This document shows positions 23,082-34,758 of a stretch of 63,580 nucleotides of DNA, piece by piece. The stretch lies in assembly GCA_004335835.1 (NCBI GenBank), contig RWJK01001814.1, positions 75,550 through 139,129 of the forward strand, in the 5' to 3' direction. The notes beneath the pieces were generated by a model. It did no database searches. It was not told where the DNA came from and worked only from the letters and a program-made list of their open reading frames with translations. The DNA is from Scenedesmus sp. ARA3. Lineage: Eukaryota > Chlorophyta > Chlorophyceae > Sphaeropleales > Scenedesmaceae. Made by a program: the position numbers and the translations under genes. Numbering within the stretch: the first letter of the stretch is position 1; the number at the start of each line of letters is the position of its first letter.

Positions 23082-23932
23082 TCAGCTCACCCTGGTGTAG
23101 CAGGATGATGCCACTGCTGCGCTCTTGCACCAGGTGCACTCATCCAGTGCATCACAGCCTGCCTGGTCCTTCTTTCCCTCGCAGGGGTCTGTGGGGTTGG
23201 CTCCTGCAAGCTTTGCGCGCTGCAGCGCCTTCTGGGCTGCATCCATCACATGCTTGCTGCCTGCACACTGGAAGACGCCTGCAGGGTGGACAGCCAAGGG
23301 CAGCAGCTTAGAGGTATGTCAGCTGAGGTAGCGTGGGACAACAACAGGTGCGATGCAGCAGCAGGACCTAGGCACGTGCTTGCTTGGCAGTTACTTGGGT
23401 GAGGGGCGTTTGAGCATTATTTTGCTGGAAGACGCGGGGCAGGCACACTCTTGTGAGCCAAGGGCATGAGGGCCAGTCAGCCTGCTGTGCTGCTGAGCAC
23501 AAGCATAAACAAGCAGCTGCTGCGACATGCGCAGTGCAACACACGTGAAAATTATATTCAAAAACATTTTGAGGTGTTGATCAGGGGGCAAGCCTGGCGC
23601 ACTCGGCATGCTGAGGTGTGTCGACAAAACGAGAAGCGAATGATGCCGATGTGCTTACTCTTGGGCATCCGCAGGCTCTCAAGTGCGTGGTAACAGCCGG
23701 ATGGAACGTCCTTGTGAGGGCTACTACAGTACACGCATGCAGACTGCAGGCACTTGTCCTTGCTTTGTTGTGCACGGCAGGCCTTGGCTTTCTGAGCTCT
23801 CTGCCGCCCTTCAGCACCCTGTAGCTTAGCTGCTTGTTTGTTTGGTGTGACCAGAGGCCTTGTAGCATGCAACGCTTGCGCAGATGCGCAGCACAGGGCC
23901 AAGAACAGCACCTGCCACTTCATGTTTCTCAA
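23082..23932 (-). CDS. Small secreted protein with two copies of a five-Cys motif
   Basis: Exons complement(23659..23932) and complement(23082..23278) join in phase (donor A/GTAAGC, acceptor CCTGCAG) to 156 residues. MKWQVLFLALCCASAQALHA is a signal peptide; an upstream in-frame ATG adds three residues. Two motifs follow: C-x8-C-x4-C-x2-C-x10-C-Y and C-x8-C-x5-C-x2-C-x8-C-Y, both with Lys/Asp in the first loop and an aromatic in the CxxC (CVYC, CTWC). This suggests a duplicated disulfide-bonded domain, loosely like PSI-type cysteine modules. I do not recognise the family. A further downstream exon is possible, because GTGAGC overlaps the last codons before the stop. Confidence 0.65.
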
Positions 23933-24685
23933 TCAATCAGGGGAACAAAGATCAACCTGCGTAGGCGACAACTACATGCGCTTGAAACAAAACGATGCTG
24001 TCAAGATGTGCACTTACCAACCTGAGAGGACAAGCAAACGAGACGACAGAACCCCAAGGTGACAGTCATTGCCACGGGTGACACTGCTGCTGCGGCTGAA
24101 CCCTTGCATCAAACAGGGACTGTTGCCCCAACCGTATGAATTATGGAGAATTATGGTCTCATGTTTCACACAATACGCTGGGACGGGGCCAAAAGCCAGC
24201 ACTGACTGGCAGTCACACTGTCTCATTATTGCCAGCAGTGGCTTGCAAGCATTGCAGTCCGACATTGCGGCCATGCCTTGCATTCCATCGCGCGCACCAT
24301 ACAGAAAGCAGGAGATGAGGACAGACGCCCTTCCACACAAAGATGCATAATGTAGGCAATCCATATGTAGTTATCCACTTGGAACAGGGCAGCTGTGCAA
24401 CCACTGGCACCTCACTGAGTTAGAGTAGCACTGGTAAACCAGGCTGGACAAAACTCACTCTAATTGCAGCACATATGACACAAGACAGCACATATGATAC
24501 AAGACGCAGTGCGACAGCACACTGAAATGAGAGATGCTCCGGCGTGGTGCTCAGTGTTGAGCCCATCATGGACAAGCCCCGGATACTTGCAGATACAACC
24601 TGCGCGCTACCGATGCGGTAAGGAGAGATGTCACCACGCTCACACACTGTGTGCTGGCAGCTGCTTGTGCACAATGGCGCCCTCC
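23933..24685. other. Intergenic
   Basis: This separates the start of the Cys-motif gene from the 3' end of COQ4. I see no coding or repeat structure beyond chance open frames. Confidence 0.5.
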
Positions 24686-26507
24686 CTACTGCTTGTTGGC
24701 ATTCTGGCGCAGCAGCAGGTGCGCTGGCGGCTGCGGCGCCGGCGTGATGCGCCACCTGGCACGCAGCTCCTGCAAGTCTTCCTGCAAGTGCTGCTCGTAA
24801 TAAAGGCACATGAGGTCGGCGCTTCGAAGCCCGGCCTGCGCGGCCCATGGCAAGTAGGTCTTCCACAGCAGCTGGCGGTCCTGAGGGGACAGCTTGAACT
24901 GCGCTCCTGCTACAGCCATGCCAGCCATGGGCAGGCCAGTCTGCAGAGGGCAGTATGCATTCCAGGAGTCGGAAAAGGTGTCAGGAAAAAGAACTCAGCA
25001 AAGAACAACAGACAGCAGCTTGAACTGCGCTCCTGCTGCAGCCATGCCAGCCATGGGCAGGCCAGTCTGCGCATCATTGCAGGCGTTGCGGGAACGATGG
25101 ACACAACAAAAGCATTGTTGGCGCCGCGCGCGACTTGCATGGTCTCAAAGGACGAGTGGATGAGCATCAGCACTCACTGCAGGCCAAGACTGTCCCTCAC
25201 AAGCCATCATTCACACAGGCGGAACCACAACCCCAGTCAAAGCACATGCCGGCAGCTGCAGCTGCAGATGCAGTGATGGACCAAACCAGCTGCAAAACAA
25301 AACCAGCTGGAGCCCACCTGCACAAACTCCAGCGCCTTCAGCGCCAGCTCCCCAAACACGTTTGTGTGGCAGTCAAACAGCACGTGCCAGAAGTCGTGCA
25401 CCTGCGCAGCAGCAGCAGCAGCGGTGGCGGCGGCAGCACGTGCGTCATATAGCATTTCATTTACTTGTCCGAAACAGAGTGAGAGGAGAGAGTTCGATGA
25501 AGTGGTGCTGAGCTAGCGACCTGAATTGCGACCCATCTCGCCCCCATTGGGATAGTAGCACAGGTCACAAATCAACCATAGGACATGGTCCGCATGAAGT
25601 CACAGCTGCTGCTGGCAACTCTACAGCTGCAGACACCACTGCCTGCAGTCCCCAGCTGTCAAACCCACGCATACCCGACACTCAACACCATACATCCTGA
25701 CCCTGCATGCTAGTGGGCTGCAACATTACAGGCTCTTGCCATGCCCACTTCCTGCTGTTCCTGCTGCTGCTGCCACACACCTCTCTTGCGCGTGTTGTTA
25801 CATACGCAAGCTCCTCGTCTTCCACCAGCCTGCAGCAGCAGCAGCAGCAGCAGCAGAAGTAGAAGATAGTAGGACCAGGACCGTTGCAAACAAGCAGTTG
25901 GTAAAGCTGCCAGCGCTGTCCCATAAAGCTCACGTACGCGCCGCCAACTATGTCGATGTAACATGTTACATGGCACTTGCATACCAGCAGTGCCGCTCAC
26001 CTGACCACCGGCCTGTCATCCGCGCTGACCCATGAAGCTTGCGTACGCGCCGCCAAACGTGTCAAAGTAACATGTTGCATGGCACTTGGATACGAGCAAT
26101 GCAGCCGCATCTCACCTGACCACTGGCCTGTCGTCTGCATGGAAGCCGCGCTGTCCCATAAAGCTGGCGTACGCGCCGCCAAACGTGTGCGGCGGCAGAT
26201 CCCAGCAGTGGCCCACTGCAGCGTCCTGCAGCACAACGGTCCGTGCAAATCAAGCACCCATAAATGACTACTACGCACTTCTGAAAGTTGTTGCTTTTCA
26301 TGCTGTAGATGGCACCGAGGTAAAAAGATGTTGCAGCTCCTGTAGCATGGCCTCAGTGCAGGAGATAGCTCAGCATTCGCAGCACTGGCAGCAGTTTGCT
26401 GGCTTGAATGCAAGGCCTGACACGCTGCTGCAACTGCAACAGGTGCCATGCGTCTACAGCCGCACTGGCCTGCACGACAAGATGCCTAGATGTTGACCTG
26501 CCACGGC

Positions 26508-26542
<35 letters not shown>

Positions 26543-27617
26543 ACGCTGCTGCCAGCACTGACCGTGACGCGGGGCCTGTCTGCGAGTATCTGCCGGCCTG
26601 TGGCGCTCGCGCGCATGCGGCCAGCCATGTTGCGCACGGCAGTGTCGCCGAAGGTCTCACCCACCACTGCCACCAGGTCGCCCCTGGCAGGCCTGGCAGG
26701 GCAACAGCAGCAAAATGCGGGAGGGCACAGCAGCAAACTGGGTATGTGCACAGCAGTGCAATGCAGGGCTTCAAAGGCAGCAACACAGCCCCACCACCGC
26801 CACCAGGTCTCCCCTGGCAGGCCTGGCAGGGCAGCAGCATGACTGTGGGCACAGCAGCAAGATGCAGGGTTCAAAGGGCTTTCAAAACCGTAACGCAAGC
26901 GGCGGTGTGCAATGCATTGTGAAATATGTGGCGTTTGCAGAGGGTATGGTGAAACAATCCCAACATTGCGCGCATGCCACGAATATGGACCAACTGAAAC
27001 TGAACTTGCAGGACTGCTGTGTACATGCCGCTTCAGCTGCAAGAGCAGCGGCAACAGCACCCCAAGCATCACATCTACACATAAGCAGCTCACTTTATGA
27101 GTGCCCCGAGGGCAGAGAGCACTGCCACTGCACCCTTCTGCACAGGGTGCAGATGCACCTGAGTGGGGTACGCAGGCACAGCATGCCTGCAGGAAACAGC
27201 CAGTAGCAAGCAGGTCACTAGCAGACAATCATGCGATGTTACAGATGACTGTGCATGGCTGCTGCTGCACCTGGCAACACTGCTGGTGACCTGCTTCTGC
27301 TCCTGCTGCTGCTGCTGCTTTTGCTGCTGCTGCTTGCTGCTGCTTCTGTCACTGTTCCCGCTGCTGTCTTCTGCTGGTGTTCCGCTCACCCCGACTGCGG
27401 TGGTTGCTCGATGCCTGCAGCTCCATGCAGCTGCCGCATGGCCTGTAGCAGGTGGCTGCAAGCTTGTGGCAACTGCTGTGCTGCCAGTTGGGACTGCTGC
27501 TGTGCTGCCCACGCCCAGCCAGCAGGAGCGTGCTGCATGGCGTGCCGCAGCAGTCTGTGAGATTCCATGGTGCCTGTTCAATGTAGAGCTGCTGCAATGC
27601 AAGCTTTCAGCAACCAC
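24686..27617 (-). CDS. COQ4: COQ4, ubiquinone biosynthesis protein
   Basis: Seven exons close in frame to 392 residues: complement of 27094..27617, 26683..26563, 26469..26424, 26215..26116, 25829..25781, 25401..25318 and 24940..24686. The COQ4 zinc motif HDxxHx11E is complete: His282, Asp283, His286 and Glu298 ([17 protein letters not shown]). Other matches are [39 protein letters not shown] and [23 protein letters not shown]4 acts at the mitochondrial inner membrane in the CoQ synthome. The long Ser/Ala/Arg-containing N-terminus, before YPTQVHLHP, is probably a mitochondrial presequence plus low-complexity insert. Its start (27617) is the least certain point, and the exon 2 donor GTCAGT and exon 3 donor GTGTCA are non-ideal. 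It is divergent from the NOG1-like gene. Confidence 0.9.
25020..25075 (-). repeat. Copy of COQ4 last-exon head
   Basis: [17 protein letters not shown] behind a GCGCAG acceptor repeats the head of exon complement(24686..24940), [17 protein letters not shown]. It loses homology right after the Leu. Using this acceptor would read into intron sequence. Confidence 0.9.
25895..26062 (-). repeat. Two decayed copies of COQ4 exon 4
   Basis: [11 protein letters not shown] (about 25905-25937) and [17 protein letters not shown] (about 25990-26062) derive from [20 protein letters not shown] in exon 26215..26116. The middle copy has a small internal deletion. Both lie downstream within the next intron. 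Confidence 0.85.
26795..26835 (-). repeat. Copy of COQ4 exon 2 head
   Basis: GCCAGGCCTGCCAG followed by GGGAGACCTGGTGGCGGTGG repeats the acceptor and first codons (GDLVAVVG) of the exon starting at 26683, about 120 bp upstream in the sense direction. Confidence 0.85.
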
Positions 27618-28319
27618 TGCGACAGGAGCCCACGCGCAAATGCTTGATCAGCGTTTGCGATTGCAGCAGCAATACAGCTGTTGCTTCAACTTCAAACAAA
27701 CAGACGTGTTTTGGTAAAAACTGGGCCCTGTGCATGCCTTCAGCGCCCGGCCTCGGCACTTGGTGGGGCCTGAACCACAACAGCTTTGGACACATCGGCA
27801 CTCACTTCTGTGTGCACAGCACGGGGGCACTGTTCAGCAAACCATGCCGCGAACAAAGTACTAGCTGATGCTCAAACCTGAGATCTGCTGTGGCTGGCGT
27901 TTGCTTAGCCTGCAGTTTGCATTGGAAGCAGCATCAGACTTAGAGGACAGGTTAGTTGCACAGCCCCCAACCTACAGCCTCTTGTGGTGTTTTGAGTAGT
28001 TCGTAGTATGCAATCATACACTTATTAGTTCCTGCTCGCTTCACCGCAACAACATGGACGCTTCTCAGCGCTGCTCCACATGGTGCATGCCACAGCTCAC
28101 AGTGTGAACTGTGACCTGACCTGTCACATGCTCAACGGCCACTTATGGTGAAGGAGCTACCCCTAATTCAACGACTTATATCAGCCATATAAACCACCTG
28201 AAGTTTCTTACGTGTTGACCGCTGCTGGGCTCATTTGCTGGGCGTAATACCTTCGACATCTGCTGGTTTGGCTGAGCTCTGCACTTGTTGGGCCGTATCG
28301 TTACTACTTAGAGCTTAAA
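27618..28319. promoter_or_regulatory. Divergent promoter between COQ4 and the NOG1-like gene
   Basis: This 702-bp region lies between two divergent start codons, both for organelle-directed proteins. TATAAA at 28188-28193 faces the NOG1-like gene, 127 bp before its ATG. No TATA box was found for COQ4. Confidence 0.55.
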
Positions 28320-31300
28320 ATGTTGTGTCGACATTGCATGAGTCGGGGCTGGCGGCTCCTCAGCAGTGGCAGCAGCAGTGGCAGTCTCAGCCTAGCAGCA
28401 CGGCCACTGCACAGCAGCTCAAAAGCGCCTTATAAGACTCATAGACGGCAGCTCAACGGTGTAGAGCGAGCAGCAGCGATTGGTCTGGCAGCGCTGCAGG
28501 CACAGCAGCAGGGCACAACTCCACTGGCTGCTGGCGCTGCTGCTGGTCCTGATAGCAGCAGTCTGTCCTTGGGGCCCCCACCAGCAGTAGCTCAGCTGCA
28601 GCTGCAGAGACCAAAGAAGAAAGTTGGTGAGGACTGCTCTTCTGTGCTGCTGTTGCACGGTTCATGCAGTAGCGTCTTGGTGTGCAGAGGCTGATGCCAT
28701 GTTCCAGGGCCAGCAGCTGTACCCTGTGGTCTTTTTGCACAGCTGCTGCTGCTACTGCTGCTGGTGATAGACTAGCATGTCCAGTGCTTGCCACGCATCG
28801 TGCATGCATGCTGCCTGCTCCAGCCACAGCTCATCTCACGTCAGCCAGCACTGCTGTGTGTGACATACAGCATGCACATCAACTCATCCAACACACATTC
28901 GCATCCACCTGCCCCTACACTTCCCTGTTCTGCCAATCACTACATGTCCTGCAGGCGCTCTGCAGAAGGTGCCGGTGATATCGCCGCCAGATGAGCTTGC
29001 CGCGTCAGCGCTGAAGCGCGCCCTCAAGGTGCAGCCCGCAGCAGGCCTGAAGAATGAGGCGGAGAAGGAGCGCAGCAGAGCAGCCAAGCAGCTGGATACA
29101 CACATGAAGGTGCGCAGGCTGCTCTTGGATGTTCTGCATTACCTGGTGTGTTGCTGTAGAGCAGCAGGGTCGAGTGCGGTGCACTGTGACAGGTTGTCTG
29201 GCGACAGTTTGTGTGGTGACAAGTTGGGTGGTGCCAGCCGGTGCAGCTGTGCAAACAGGGGCGGCTAGCCGCCTGTGCATTGCAGCAGTGCTAGAACCGG
29301 AGCCCTGTTTGTTCCCACAGCCCTAGTCAGCTCCTCACAGCAGACATGGCGGTACTAACCACGTTGCACATAAAACAGGCACTAATCCACTGCAGCAGTC
29401 CGCAGCTTTGAGCATCAACTGGCCTGTTCTTTCCTGTTTCAAAAGGAGCTGTCGGTGCCGCTGACCCGCTACCTGAAGGCCTTCCCGCCGCTATGGGCGC
29501 TGCAGTGGTCCACAGCCATGAGCTTGCAGTTGTTAGTGGTGACGCATATCCTGCCCCTTTCTTTGCAATCTGCAGGAGCTGTCTGTGCCGCTGAGCCGCT
29601 ACCTGAAGGCCTTCCCGCCGCTGTCCGCGCTGCACCCCTTTGAGGCTGCGCTGCTGGACCTCACCGTGGGCGCAGCCACCTACGCCAGCGTGCTGGGCAA
29701 GGCGGACGCGCTGCGCAAGTCGCTGCAGGAGGTGCGAGGGTTGACTGACAACAATGTTGGCAAGTGCTTAATCAGCGAGAAACACATGTTCTTTGCCGCG
29801 TATGCTGCACTGGGTGTGCTGGGCAAGGCGGACGCACTGCGCAAGTCGCTGCAGGAGGTGCGAGGTTTTATAGTTGCTAAACCACTCACGCTGCGAGCTC
29901 GGCCCTGTGTTCATGATGTCATGCAACCGCACATGTTGAGACCAGTGCTCCTCTGCGGCAGGTGGCATTTGCTGCTGTTTTGCTTTGACAATGGATCATG
30001 TTTAAGTGGTCATTTGCTCAACTACCTGCCACACATCTGATGAGCTGCTTGTGGTGGTGCCACAATCTTGCTGTGCTGTGCTGCTGCTGCCGGCCAGGTG
30101 GGCAAAGGCTTTGCCAACAGGGCCTCCAACGCAGCCAACAAGCGTGCAGCAGCAGCAGTGGCGGAGGAGGGCTCGGAGGCACTGGCAGCAGTCTTTGCAA
30201 AGGGTGCCAAGGCAGTGGAGGACCTGAAAAAGGTGCGGCAAGAGAAATACCCATACGTGGGCCCCTGCCTGCATCATGTCTGCTGCCAATGCGTCAACCA
30301 ACTATTTGATCGTAATCAACTGCACACTTCGCATGCCGCAGGACTCGCGCTTGCTGCGCAGCCTGCCGTATGTGGACCCCAGCCTGCAATATGCCTTCCA
30401 GGGTTGGTACACCATAATGCACATCTCTTGCATTCCTGTGCATGCCGCAGGTCTCGCGGGCGCTGCGCAGCCTGCCGTACGTAGATCCTTCACTGCCCAC
30501 ACTGGCGCTGGTGGGCGCGCCAAACACCAATGCTAGTGCTGTGTGACATGCTTGCTGCTTCGTATGCCGCAGGTCTCGCGGGCGCTGCGCAGCCTGCCGT
30601 ACGTTGACCCTAGCCTGCCTACACTGGCACATGTAGGCGCCCCAAATGTGGGCAAGTCCAGCCTGGTGCTGTGTGACATGCTTGCTGCTTCGCATGCCGC
30701 AGGTCTCGCGGGCGCTGCGCAGCCTGCCGTACGTTGACCCTAGCCTGCCTACACTGGCACATGTAGGCGCCCCAAATGTGGGCAAGTCCAGCCTGGTGCT
30801 GTGTGACATGCTTGCTGCTTCGTATGCCGCAGGTCTTGCGGGCGCTGCGCAGCCTTCCCTACTTTGACACTAGCCTACCCACCCTGGTGGGTGCGCCAAA
30901 CACCATTGCTGGTGCTGTAAAAACTTGCTGCTTCGTATGCCGCAGGTCTCGCGGGCGCTGCGCAGCCTGCCCTATGTAGACCCTAGCCTACCTACACTGG
31001 CGCTGGTGGGCGCGCCAGACACCATTGCTAGTGCTGTGCTGACATGCTTGCTGCTTCATGTGCCGCAGGTCTCGCGGGTGCTGCGCAGCCTGCCGTACGT
31101 CGACCCTAGCCTGCCCACGCTGGCACTTGTGGGTGCGCCAAATGTGGGCAAGTCCAGCCTAGTCAGAGTACTGTCCAGCGGCGTGCCTGAGGTGTGCAAC
31201 TACCCTTTCACCACACGCAGCATCAAGATGGGCCACTTTTATGTGGACGCGCAGCGGCACCAGGTGCGGCATGCACAAAAATGCAGGATGTGTGTATGTC

Positions 31301-31590
31301 ATATGCGAATCCTAGCAGGCATACATACCAGCGGCATCAGGGTGCAACGGCTGCGTGCGGATGTGCTCATGGAAGCACCTCCTTGCTTGCACGGTGTGCT
31401 GTCAAGTGGTATTTTGTGTTGTTTGCACAATGGTGGTGAGTGAGCTGCAGCTTCACTCCATGCATTGCTGTGCTCCTGTGCCGATGTCCTGAGCAGAACA
31501 CTAGCAGCAGGGGTTTACAGCTCGGTGACTATGTATGCTGCCTTTCCGGGGTCTGTCTGCTGATCGTGCTGTCTGCTGCTGTTGCCCTCG

Positions 31591-31635
<45 letters not shown>

Positions 31636-31715
31636 GCCGCCGCCGATCACCAACACGCCGGGACTGCTGCACCGCCCGGACGAGTACCGCAACAAGATGG
31701 AGCTGCTGACGCTCC

Positions 31716-31755
<40 letters not shown>

Positions 31756-31964
31756 GCTGCCGCAGATCACTGACACGCCAGGCCTGCTGCACCGCCCGGA
31801 CGATCACCGCAACAAGATGGAGCTGCTGACCCTCCTGCTTCTGCTGCTGCTGCTGCTGCTGCCGCCGCCGCCGTAGATCACCGACACGCCAGGCCTGCTG
31901 CACTGCCCGGACGAGTACCACAATAAGATGGAGCTGCTGACGCTGCTGCTGCTGCTGCTGCTGC

Positions 31965-32000
<36 letters not shown>

Positions 32001-32533
32001 AGATCACCGACACGCCGGGACTGCTGCACCGCCCGGACGAGTACCGCAACAAGATGGAGCTGCTGACGCTGGCAGCGCTGCAGCACCTGCCCAGCAGCGT
32101 AGTGTTTGTGGCAGACCTGACAGAGGAATGCGGCACAAGTGTGGCAGATCAGTGGGCAATTCGCAGGGAGCTGCGGGCGCGTTTTCCTGCAAAGCCTTGG
32201 ATTGATGTGCTGTCGAAGGCAGACCTGCTGCAGGAAGTATGGCAGGAAGTGGAGCAGCAGCGGCAGCACAGCAACAGCAGCAGTGAGAGTGCAGCAACAG
32301 CAGGAGCGGCTGCTGCTGTCGATGTGCAGGATGCTGTGCAGTTTGCTGCAGCGATAACAGACGCTGTTCGTGTCTCGTCGGTGACTGAGCAGGGGCTGGG
32401 TGAACTGCAGGAAAGGCTTGTTGAAATGCTGCAGTCGGATGAAGCAGTAAAGGAAGCAGCAGCAGGGGCTTCACTGGTGCAGGAGGACAGCAGTGCAGCC
32501 AGCTTGTTGCAGCAGCAAGGAAGCAGCAGCTGA
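28320..32533 (+). CDS. NOG1/OBG-type GTPase, probably organellar (PDE318-like)
   Basis: Exons 28320-28626, 28955-29109, 29576-29731, 30098-30232, 31069-31263 and 32003-32533 close in phase to 492 residues. The Arg/Ser-rich N-terminus looks like an organelle transit peptide. A helical NOG1 N-domain follows (LSRYLKAFPPLSALHPFEAA to DLKK). The G motifs are visible: G1 GAPNVGKSS (273-281), the NYPFTTRSIKMGH segment typical of NOG1, G3 DTPG (319-322), G4 SKAD (387-390, replacing NKxD) and SS in the G5 position. NOG1 proteins assemble the large ribosomal subunit; plant PDE318-like members act in plastids. It lacks the long C-terminal tail of nucleolar NOG1. Plastid versus mitochondrion cannot be decided here. 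A 5' decoy at 29446 and other exon copies mean some splice choices need RNA support. Confidence 0.85.
29446..29515 (+). repeat. Copy of NOG1-like exon 3 head
   Basis: ELSVPLTRYLKAFPPLWAL at 29446 copies ELSVPLSRYLKAFPPLSAL at 29576, 130 bp earlier. The sequence before it is AAAAG rather than TGCAG. Confidence 0.9.
29808..29868 (+). repeat. Copy of NOG1-like exon 3 tail
   Basis: VLGKADALRKSLQE/GTGCGAGG recurs at about 29814-29862, 131 bp after the real exon end (29731), with its donor intact. Confidence 0.92.
30342..31068 (+). repeat. Six-copy array of NOG1-like exon 5 heads
   Basis: Heads start at 30342, 30451, 30573, 30703, 30833 and 30945 before the real exon at 31069 (spacing 109, 122, 130, 130, 112, 124 bp). 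Each has a TGCCGCAG-type acceptor and codes for SRALRSLPYVDPSLPTLA or a variant. The copies at 30573 and 30703 also keep GAPNVGKSS and are almost identical over 130 bp. The oldest (30342) is the most diverged. Confidence 0.95.
31600..32002 (+). repeat. Three copies of NOG1-like exon 6 head with CTG/CCG tracts
   Basis: ITDTPGLLHRPDEYRNKMEL units start at 31646, 31766 and 31877 before the real exon at 32003. Each follows a (CTG)n(CCG)n tract of 30-60 bp. Acceptors vary: CCG (none) at 31646, CAG at 31766, TAG at 31877, CAG at 32003. Unit lengths are 120, 111 and 126 bp. Confidence 0.93.
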
Positions 32534-32957
32534 TGCCTGTTTGTACATTGACTTGTTTGTGGGGTCATCTTGCCAAGTTGGCGCATGCCTCTGTTCTCGA
32601 TTTCCAGGTCTCAGGATGCCCTGCAAGTAAAACTAACGAGTACGACTCAACTGACATGCTACAACAGCATGCCGTTTCGACCTTCAACATATTTTTCGTG
32701 AGAATGCAGATGCAGCTCATACATCAGGTGAACGAGTATCACAGTTAACGTGCTTGACGTCTGCAATCTTCTTAGTACGCTGTACTGCCGTACGCTGGTG
32801 ATCGCGTGCTGCTGCACGTTCAACCCTCAGCAAGCCCAGAACGCGCTTTCAAATACCACAAAGTAAGTAAAACTGTACACCTAGGCCTAATTGACATTGC
32901 CTCAGTGGATCTTGAGCGGTACGTTACTCAACGACCATGTGTGCTGTTGACAGGATC
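32534..32957. other. Intergenic
   Basis: This covers the 3' UTR of the NOG1-like gene and the promoter of the next gene. No TATA or TGTAA stands out, and there are no repeats. Confidence 0.5.
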
Positions 32958-34726
32958 ATGCGCTGCAACGTGGCAACCACCGCCGTGCTGGCGGTCCTAC
33001 TCTTCGCATCAGCAATTGTTGCCGAAGACACCCCGTACGACGGCATCAGAGGCCTGCAGACACTGCCGAGCACAGACAAGGGCCAGCTGCTCGGTGCCTG
33101 CTTCAACGAGTTGCTAAAGTCTTATGGGACCGGCGACAAGATGCTGTATGATATCAGGGTCAACAAAACGATTGCACCCATCGACGTCCGTCTTGATGGG
33201 CAGTTTGCTGAGCAGGTGAGCCCACGGGCAGCAGCACAGATGCTGAGGCATGCCTGAGGGCAGTGCCCTGCTGGGCAGCAATGTTGTTTGCACTGTTTCA
33301 CGTGATGACAAGTGCCACATGCATGCGTTCTGTACAATGAAAACCATATATCTCAACACATGCATGGCAAGTTATGGGTTAATGCGCGTTGGTTTATGGC
33401 ACAAGTGGGGCGCATCGACGCACATCCAGACATTGCAATGTCACAATGGTGTGTCTGTAGCTCTGCACGCCAGCTGCAGCAACATGCAGATAAGCGCCGA
33501 CCACATACCCCTGCTTCAGATCCTGCGCACAGCCTCAATCCTCAGCAAACTGACCCTTCTTTCTTTCTGCGCACTTGCTTGCAGGTGGCAGCCCAAATGA
33601 CGACCACGCAGGTCGATGAGTTCTGCGCTGCTGCAACAGACCCTGCAATGGCCACTGCTGTGCGCACCATGAATGAGGCCAGGGGTGCCGCTGCCACCAA
33701 GGCCCGGATCCAGTGGCAGCAGGAGCAAACTTCCAAAGCTTCGCCTGAATCCGCTGTTGCCGACGCCACAGCAGCTCGCATGCGCCGTGCAGGCTTTGAT
33801 GACAGTGGAATGCCCGCTGGCAAGACAGGTGGGTGGATGCAGCTGCTCCTGTTTGTGGTGTAGCTGCAAGCCCTATCGCTTCAGCCAGGCCGGCTCAGCT
33901 GCTGCCAACCTTGACTGCTCCCAGTTTCTAGCTAGCTGTTACTGCTTCCCAAACTCGGATTCAACAGGCGCTGATCTGATGGCTTGCCTGCTGTCGCTGC
34001 TGCTGCCGTTGCTGTTGCTGCTGCTGCTGCAGTGCCCACCCAAGCAGCAAGCAAGCCCACGAACGCTACCTCAGGCTCCAAGGACCTCTCACAGCAGCCT
34101 CACCTGCCTGCGGCTGCTCCCGCCACGCCCGCAGCACACACAACAGCTTCAAATCCAGCCGCCACATCACCCCCTGCAGGCAGTACTGCTGCTCCTACAG
34201 GTTCCAAGACTCAGACAGCAGCAGCTACTTCAGCTACCTCCAAGCCAGCAGCAACACAGGCTGAACCGGCTGCAATGAGCACGCCATTCGCAACAGATGC
34301 CACCAGTGGACTGTGGAAGCCAGCTGTTGCAGACTACGGTTCAGTCACCGGCGGCTATGCCGTGCTAATGGCACCCCTCACTGCAGCGCGGCTGTACGCA
34401 AACAACAACGGAGACAGCCGCAGTGACACGCCAGCTGTGGCGGTAGCTGTAACGGTGAGCCGGCCCACACCAAACGCACGGTGATCCTGCTTGCTTCTGA
34501 TGCGTAGTATTTGGAAACTTGTGACTCACGGTGAGGTTCCCCGTGTGTAACTTCCAAACTATGAGTGGCAGCAGGGTGCTGCGGGGCATGCGGCGGCAGT
34601 TTTGCTTTGCGCATCAGCGGCCTTGGGTGCTGTGCAGGTCAGCTGCAATGACGTGCCAGCAGTGCTGCTCATTGATAACGATAGGGTAGTTTGTGCACAA
34701 GGCCGCAAGGTGCTGACGCAGTCGCC

Positions 34727-34758
<32 letters not shown>

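Noticed and set aside
30342..31068. Repeated NOG1 exon heads as extra in-frame coding repeats of the protein
   Set aside because: Each copy runs into non-coding sequence without a donor in phase, and NOG1 proteins have a single P-loop.
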